From Gammaproteobacteria bacterium (GTDB lineage Bacteria; Pseudomonadota; Gammaproteobacteria; GRL18), in contig JAPHSW010000165.1 in the NCBI GenBank assembly GCA_026196615.1, positions 1 through 64,000 of the forward strand: a DNA stretch of 64,000 nucleotides, written 5' to 3'. The position numbers were made by a program, and so were the translations under genes. The notes under the pieces were generated by a model, which saw nothing but the letters and a program-made list of their open reading frames with translations, was not told the origin of the DNA and made no database searches. This document shows, in pieces, positions 59,372-64,000 of the stretch. The stretch's first letter is position 1, and the number at the start of each line of letters is the position of its first letter.

Positions 59372-61078
59372 TTGAGTACACGAATTACAGTTGATCCAAT
59401 CACCCGAATTGAAGGACACCTTCGCATTGATGTTGAAATAAATGACGAAGGCAATGTCAGTAAATCCTGGTCATCCGGCCAGATGTGGCGTGGTATTGAA
59501 AATATTCTAATTGGCAGAGATCCAAAAGAAGCCTGGACCTATACACAACGCTTTTGTGGTGTGTGTACGACCATTCATGCGATCACTTCAGTACGAGCTG
59601 TTGAAGATGCATTGAATTTAGAAGTACCATTGAATGCCCATTTGGTGCGTAATATTATTCAGGCAGCTCACGCACTGCAAGATCATATTGTTCACTTTTA
59701 TCATCTATCTGCAGTGGACTGGGTGGATGTGGTTTCTGCTCTGGATGCTGATCCAGTGGCAACTTCTAAATTGGCAGAATCACTCTCAGGATGGTCTCTA
59801 AATGGGCCTCATGAAATGAAGGCTGTTCAGGAACGTCTGAAAACCTTTGTTAGCAGCGGTCAGCTTGGTCCGTTTGCAAGTGGTTATTGGGGACATCCTG
59901 CAATGAAGTTGCCACCAGAAGTGAATTTGATGGCAGTTGCTCACTATATGCAGGCACTTGATGTTCAACAATATGCCAATAAGATTGTGGCGATTCTGGG
60001 TGGTAAAACACCACATATTCAGAATGTTGCAGTAGGTGGTATTAGTAACTCCATCAGTCATGATGCACCTTCAGTACTGAATATTGAACGTTTAATGTTA
60101 ATAGAAGGCTTTATTGATAAATTAGATCATTTTGTTAAAACAGCTTATATGACTGACGTTCCTGCGATTGGTGCATTTTATTTAGATTGGACTGGTTATG
60201 GTAAGGGAGTGACAAATTATTTATCCGTACCTGATTGTCCAACTGATACGAAATTATTGAACTTTGAGTTACCTGGCGGTTATATTAAAAATGGTGACTT
60301 ATCGACCTTTAAAAGTATTGATGACTGGAGTAATGAATACTTCCGTAAAGGTGTTGCTGAAAGTTCTAAGCATGCCTGGTACGAAGGTGATGAGGCTTTG
60401 CATCCTTATAAGGGGACAACCAATCCTCAATATACTGATTTTCAGGATGATGGACAGTACTCATGGATTAAAGCGCCGACTTTCTATGATGAACGTGCAG
60501 AAGTGGGTCCATTGGCCGATGTTCATGTGGGGCTGGCTGCGGGTCATAAAGGCTATACAGACTACACTAATCAGTCGGTTGATGTTATTAAAGCCGTATC
60601 AAAGAATCCAGATATTCCATTGTCAGCATTGCAATCAACGATTGGTCGTCATGCTGCTCGTGCGATACGTGCAGGGGTCATGTCAGACAATCTGCGTAGC
60701 CAATGGCAGGCATTAATGGATAATGTTGCTACGGGTGACGAAGATACTTTTAATGCACCAGAATTTCCAAAAGGTGAAATATCAGGCGTGGGTATTCATC
60801 AGGCACCTCGCGGTACACTTAGCCATTGGATTGTCATCGAAGATGCCAAAATCAAAAACTATCAGGCTGTTGTTCCCAGTACATGGAATGCCGGAGCAAG
60901 AGATGCCAATGATCAAATTGGACCATATGAAGCATCACTCATGGGCAATCCTGTTGCTGATCCTGAAAAGCCATTAGAAGTACTGCGAACAGTACATTCC
61001 TTTGATCCTTGTATTGCTTGTTCTATTCACTTAGTGGATACCGAGCAAGAGGAAATTGTTAAGGTAAAGGCATTATAA
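59372..61078 (+). CDS. hybC: [NiFe]-hydrogenase large subunit
   Basis: L1 RFCGVCTTIHA; L2 DPCIACSIH followed by a 15-aa C-terminal extension (LVDTEQEEIVKVKAL). Confidence 0.97.
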   Translation: MSTRITVDPITRIEGHLRIDVEINDEGNVSKSWSSGQMWRGIENILIGRDPKEAWTYTQRFCGVCTTIHAITSVRAVEDALNLEVPLNAHLVRNIIQAAHALQDHIVHFYHLSAVDWVDVVSALDADPVATSKLAESLSGWSLNGPHEMKAVQERLKTFVSSGQLGPFASGYWGHPAMKLPPEVNLMAVAHYMQALDVQQYANKIVAILGGKTPHIQNVAVGGISNSISHDAPSVLNIERLMLIEGFIDKLDHFVKTAYMTDVPAIGAFYLDWTGYGKGVTNYLSVPDCPTDTKLLNFELPGGYIKNGDLSTFKSIDDWSNEYFRKGVAESSKHAWYEGDEALHPYKGTTNPQYTDFQDDGQYSWIKAPTFYDERAEVGPLADVHVGLAAGHKGYTDYTNQSVDVIKAVSKNPDIPLSALQSTIGRHAARAIRAGVMSDNLRSQWQALMDNVATGDEDTFNAPEFPKGEISGVGIHQAPRGTLSHWIVIEDAKIKNYQAVVPSTWNAGARDANDQIGPYEASLMGNPVADPEKPLEVLRTVHSFDPCIACSIHLVDTEQEEIVKVKAL

Positions 61079-61079
61079 T

Positions 61080-61622
61080 ATGAAAAATATTCTCGTAATC
61101 GGTATGGGTAATGTCCTGATGCAAGATGAAGGAATTGGTGTGCGTGCTATTGAGGAACTTGAAAACCGTTATCATATTCCTGAAGGTGTCACTGTAGTTG
61201 ATGGTGGTACAACCGGCATGGAGCTTTTTAATCCTATTCGTGCTTGTGATCAGCTGATTGTTGCTGATGCGGTCAACACGGGCGCAGCATATGGCTCTTT
61301 GGTACGCATCGCTAATGAAGAAATCCCACAATTTTTCCAAACTAAACTATCGAATCATCAGCTAGGACTATCCGATCTTCTGGCCTTGCTGGCTTTAAAA
61401 GGAGAGACTCCTGAACATGTTGCTGTAATTGGTATGGTGCCACACTCACTTGAAACCCAACTGGGCTTAACCGATGAAGCCAAAAAAGGTTTGGATGGCA
61501 TGGTGATAATGCTGGTTAAAGAGCTGGCTGATTTGGGGATCACATTGAAAAAACGTGAAAATTCTCGTATTGGTCATTGGCATAAAGAAGCAGAATATGA
61601 GGAAAACTACCTGTGTGCATAG
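61080..61622 (+). CDS. hybD: Hydrogenase maturation protease (HyaD/HybD family)
   Basis: VIGMGNVLMQDEGIGVRAIEEL, DGGTTGMEL, DAVNTG, SNHQLGLSDLLAL. Confidence 0.95.
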   Translation: MKNILVIGMGNVLMQDEGIGVRAIEELENRYHIPEGVTVVDGGTTGMELFNPIRACDQLIVADAVNTGAAYGSLVRIANEEIPQFFQTKLSNHQLGLSDLLALLALKGETPEHVAVIGMVPHSLETQLGLTDEAKKGLDGMVIMLVKELADLGITLKKRENSRIGHWHKEAEYEENYLCA

Positions 61623-61903
61623 GGGTTCCTGTTCAAGTTATCGAAGAAGGTGAGTTTATATCGCTCTGTAAAGGGCGTAATGGTGAGGAACAAGTCAATA
61701 TGATGTTGATTGGTCCTCAGCCTGTCGGTACCTGGGTCGTTAATTTTTTAGGTTCTGCTCGTGAAGCCATCAGTGAAGAAGATGCCATTAACCTCAACAA
61801 AGCACTGGATGGCATGCTAGAATTAATGACAGGTAATGAGATTGATGTTGACCACTATTTCCCTGATATGGGTAGATCACAGGAACAGTCGGAGGAATCT
61901 TAA
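61613..61903 (+). CDS. hypC: HypC/HybG/HupF hydrogenase maturation chaperone
   Basis: N-terminal MCIGVPVQV; overlaps hybD. Confidence 0.92.
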   Translation: MCIGVPVQVIEEGEFISLCKGRNGEEQVNMMLIGPQPVGTWVVNFLGSAREAISEEDAINLNKALDGMLELMTGNEIDVDHYFPDMGRSQEQSEES

Positions 61904-62571
61904 TGAAAACCATTGTTGATCCACAAGATGCCGCAGACACATTATTGCAGACTTTTGAGCATATCCTTCAGGAAAATATGCAGGGCATCCCCATTCTCAA
62001 TAATAAGCTACAGGTTCAAACTTTGGGTTTTCAGAAGTTTGAGGGGCGTATTATTGGTATTGTGATCACCCCCTGGTTAATGAATCTGATCATGCTGCCC
62101 AATGAAGATGATGACTGGAATGAGCTGGAGTTGGGGAAAAAAATGCCTATTAAATTTCCATCCTCTAGTCATAAATTTATGGTGAATGAAATTGATGGTA
62201 TTGGCAAATGCAAAACTCATTCAATGTATTCCCCGATGCATGAATTTAGTAGTCAGGATCATGCGGTTAAAGTGGCTCAGGATTTTTTGAATGGTTTAAT
62301 CGTAGAAAGAGAACCCACGGTGGAAGAGCTGGTGGATGAAGATTTGCTGGGACGTATAATGCGTGGTGAAGAAATTGATGTGAATCTGGATGAGTTTGCA
62401 GTGATAGAACCAGTCACACAATTGTCTTCACGAGCTACTGCGCAAGAAACAATAGAAACTGATGTAATACCATCCATAAATGAAAACGTGATAAACTCTC
62501 AAACAACACCAAAGATGTCTCAGGCCATGTCACGTCGTGATTTAATTCGTGGGAAATTTTTAAGGAGTTAG
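61903..62571 (+). CDS. hybE: HybE-like [NiFe]-hydrogenase assembly chaperone
   Basis: GFQKFEGRIIGIVITPWLMNLIMLP; operon position. Confidence 0.87.
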   Translation: MKTIVDPQDAADTLLQTFEHILQENMQGIPILNNKLQVQTLGFQKFEGRIIGIVITPWLMNLIMLPNEDDDWNELELGKKMPIKFPSSSHKFMVNEIDGIGKCKTHSMYSPMHEFSSQDHAVKVAQDFLNGLIVEREPTVEELVDEDLLGRIMRGEEIDVNLDEFAVIEPVTQLSSRATAQETIETDVIPSINENVINSQTTPKMSQAMSRRDLIRGKFLRS

Positions 62572-62576
62572 ATATT

Positions 62577-63281
62577 ATGTTCAGTTTGTTATTTCTGGGG
62601 TTGCTGATTGGTATGCGTCATGCTTTGGAAGCTGATCATGTGGCAGCATTGGCATCACTTACCAGTAACAATCAATCCATTAAAGATACAGTAAAACATG
62701 GAGCTGTCTGGGGACTTGGACATACCATTACCTTATTTATTTTTGGCGGTGTGATGTTATTAGTTGGCCGTTCCATCAGTGATCAACTGGTGCATGTGCT
62801 TGAATTTTCAGTAGGAGTCATGCTGGTTGTTCTTGGCATTGATGTTTTGCGTAAACTCATAAAAAAACGTATTCATTTTCACCATCACCAACATGAAAAC
62901 GAACAACATTTTCATGCCCATTCTCATGAAGGTGAGAAACATCAGCAACATAATCCAGAAAATCATCAACATGAACATGGCAAAGCGTTTCCTTTGCGTG
63001 CATTGTTTGTTGGACTCATGCATGGCATGGCTGGTTCTGCTGCACTTATTGTTCTGACATTACAAACTGTCAGCTCTACTACACAGGGGGTTCTCTACAT
63101 CCTGTTTTTTGGTATAGGCTCAATCTTTGGTATGGCCTCCCTTTCTTTTATAATCGCAATTCCCCTAAGACGTTCAGCACAGGGTCTCACATGGATGCAT
63201 AATGGTTTTCAGGGAGTCATTGGACTTGCTACTATTGTGATCGGTGGAATGCTGATGCTTGAGAATACTCCTCTTTTATAA
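62577..63281 (+). CDS. NiCoT/UreH-type nickel transporter with His-rich loop
   Basis: RHALEADHVAALA (HX4DH motif); 14 His in about 35 residues; multi-TM. Confidence 0.87.
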   Translation: MFSLLFLGLLIGMRHALEADHVAALASLTSNNQSIKDTVKHGAVWGLGHTITLFIFGGVMLLVGRSISDQLVHVLEFSVGVMLVVLGIDVLRKLIKKRIHFHHHQHENEQHFHAHSHEGEKHQQHNPENHQHEHGKAFPLRALFVGLMHGMAGSAALIVLTLQTVSSTTQGVLYILFFGIGSIFGMASLSFIIAIPLRRSAQGLTWMHNGFQGVIGLATIVIGGMLMLENTPLL

Positions 63282-63336
63282 TCCTGTCTGTTGTGGATGG
63301 CTGATGCTATCTGAAAATTCCTAAAGTTCATTCTAT

Positions 63337-63362
63337 ATCATGTAGGATTTTACCTACATGAT
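63337..63362 (+). terminator. Hairpin downstream of the hydrogenase operon
   Basis: ATCATGTAGG-ATTTTA-CCTACATGAT followed by a modest T-tract (GGCGTGTTTTCT). Confidence 0.5.
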
Positions 63363-63554
63363 GGCGTGTTTTCTACCATTAAAAAAATTTTTTTTGTAGG
63401 TTACTATAAAAAGTAAAGCCAGAAGTACAAAACAACGCAAACTTATTAATACTTGAAACTCTATATCTAAAATAAGCAATTATAAAAAGTAGAGTTTATG
63501 GGCTGATAATATAAGTTTCGATATGTTTAGTGTGATGAAATAGGAAAAAATTAG

Positions 63555-64000
63555 GTGAAGAAATTTTTTAAAAAGATTCTTGCAGCTGTAGGTCTTTCAA
63601 GTCAAACTGAAGATACTTCCAAAATATATAATGTGAATTCAACACTGTATTCAATGCCAACAATATCTGGCGATTCAATTGAATATCTTAAACCAACAAA
63701 AGAATCTTTTGAAGGGGCTCCAGAGTTTCATGAAGATGAGTGGTGTCAGCTTGAATTTTTTCCAGAATCTTTTTTAGATGATATCAAAAAAATACTGATT
63801 GAATATAAAGATTTTGAAATGAAATATAGAGCAAATAGTGGTTGGGAAAAAATATTTGTTCGGAAAATTAAACGGAATTTTTTTAAATTAAATTTGAGTT
63901 TACTTAAAAATTTTGAATGGATTAAAGATCGTCCTGCACCACTCTTAAAAACTACTTCGCACTCTCTTGGTCAGGTCAAAAATGGATTTAGTTTTTCAGT
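63555..64000 (+). CDS. 5' part of a CDS running off the window; unknown protein
   Basis: Frame open from GTG 63555 to the window end (MKKFFKKILAAVGLSSQTEDTSKIYNVNSTLYSMPTISGDSIEYLKPTKESFEG…); absent from the ORF track because it has no stop in the window. Confidence 0.65.
   Translation, partial: MKKFFKKILAAVGLSSQTEDTSKIYNVNSTLYSMPTISGDSIEYLKPTKESFEGAPEFHEDEWCQLEFFPESFLDDIKKILIEYKDFEMKYRANSGWEKIFVRKIKRNFFKLNLSLLKNFEWIKDRPAPLLKTTSHSLGQVKNGFSFS

Noticed and set aside
60264-60716. 150-aa ORF overlapping hybC in another frame
   Set aside because: Out-of-frame with the clear hydrogenase large subunit; no recognisable domain.
62277-62477. Ser-rich antisense ORF in hybE
   Set aside because: Shadow ORF; composition reflects the opposite coding strand.

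Overview
This 64 kb window is AT-rich chromosomal DNA, probably from a marine or sulfur-oxidiser-like gammaproteobacterium (lineage inferred from gene content only). I see no rRNA, tRNA, CRISPR array or intact mobile element. Main blocks: (1) 0.1-13.1 kb, a signalling locus with GGDEF/EAL proteins, an Hpt-REC-REC-GGDEF protein, a lone REC and a hybrid histidine kinase, including a decayed copy of the REC gene; (2) 13.5-19.4 kb, an FGE-sulfatase-fold protein, exonuclease, cNMP/CBS/DUF294 nucleotidyltransferase and solute symporter/DUF4212; (3) 19.9-26.6 kb, pyruvate carboxylase, SPFH protein, MBL hydrolase and FNR; (4) 26.9-30.5 kb, a visibly GC-richer pair, a FixL-like PAS hybrid kinase divergent from a REC/degenerate-DHp/LRR protein; (5) 33.1-38.9 kb, a compact six-gene operon (thermostable-hemolysin/GNAT-like protein, AMP-ligase, haem-oxygenase-fold diiron-type enzyme, SDR, QseB/PmrA-like regulator and kinase) with a CTTAAG-N5-CTTAAG box at its promoter, my main candidate for an undescribed system; (6) 41-44.6 kb, oadGAB; (7) 44.6-55.7 kb, diguanylate cyclases, TetR-RND efflux, rhodanese and pyrophosphatase; (8) 56-63.3 kb, a Hyb-type [NiFe]-hydrogenase operon behind a sigma54-like promoter, whose small subunit has Pro in place of a normally invariant proximal-cluster Cys (CTGP instead of CTGC). 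All family calls are by eye; no database search was run.
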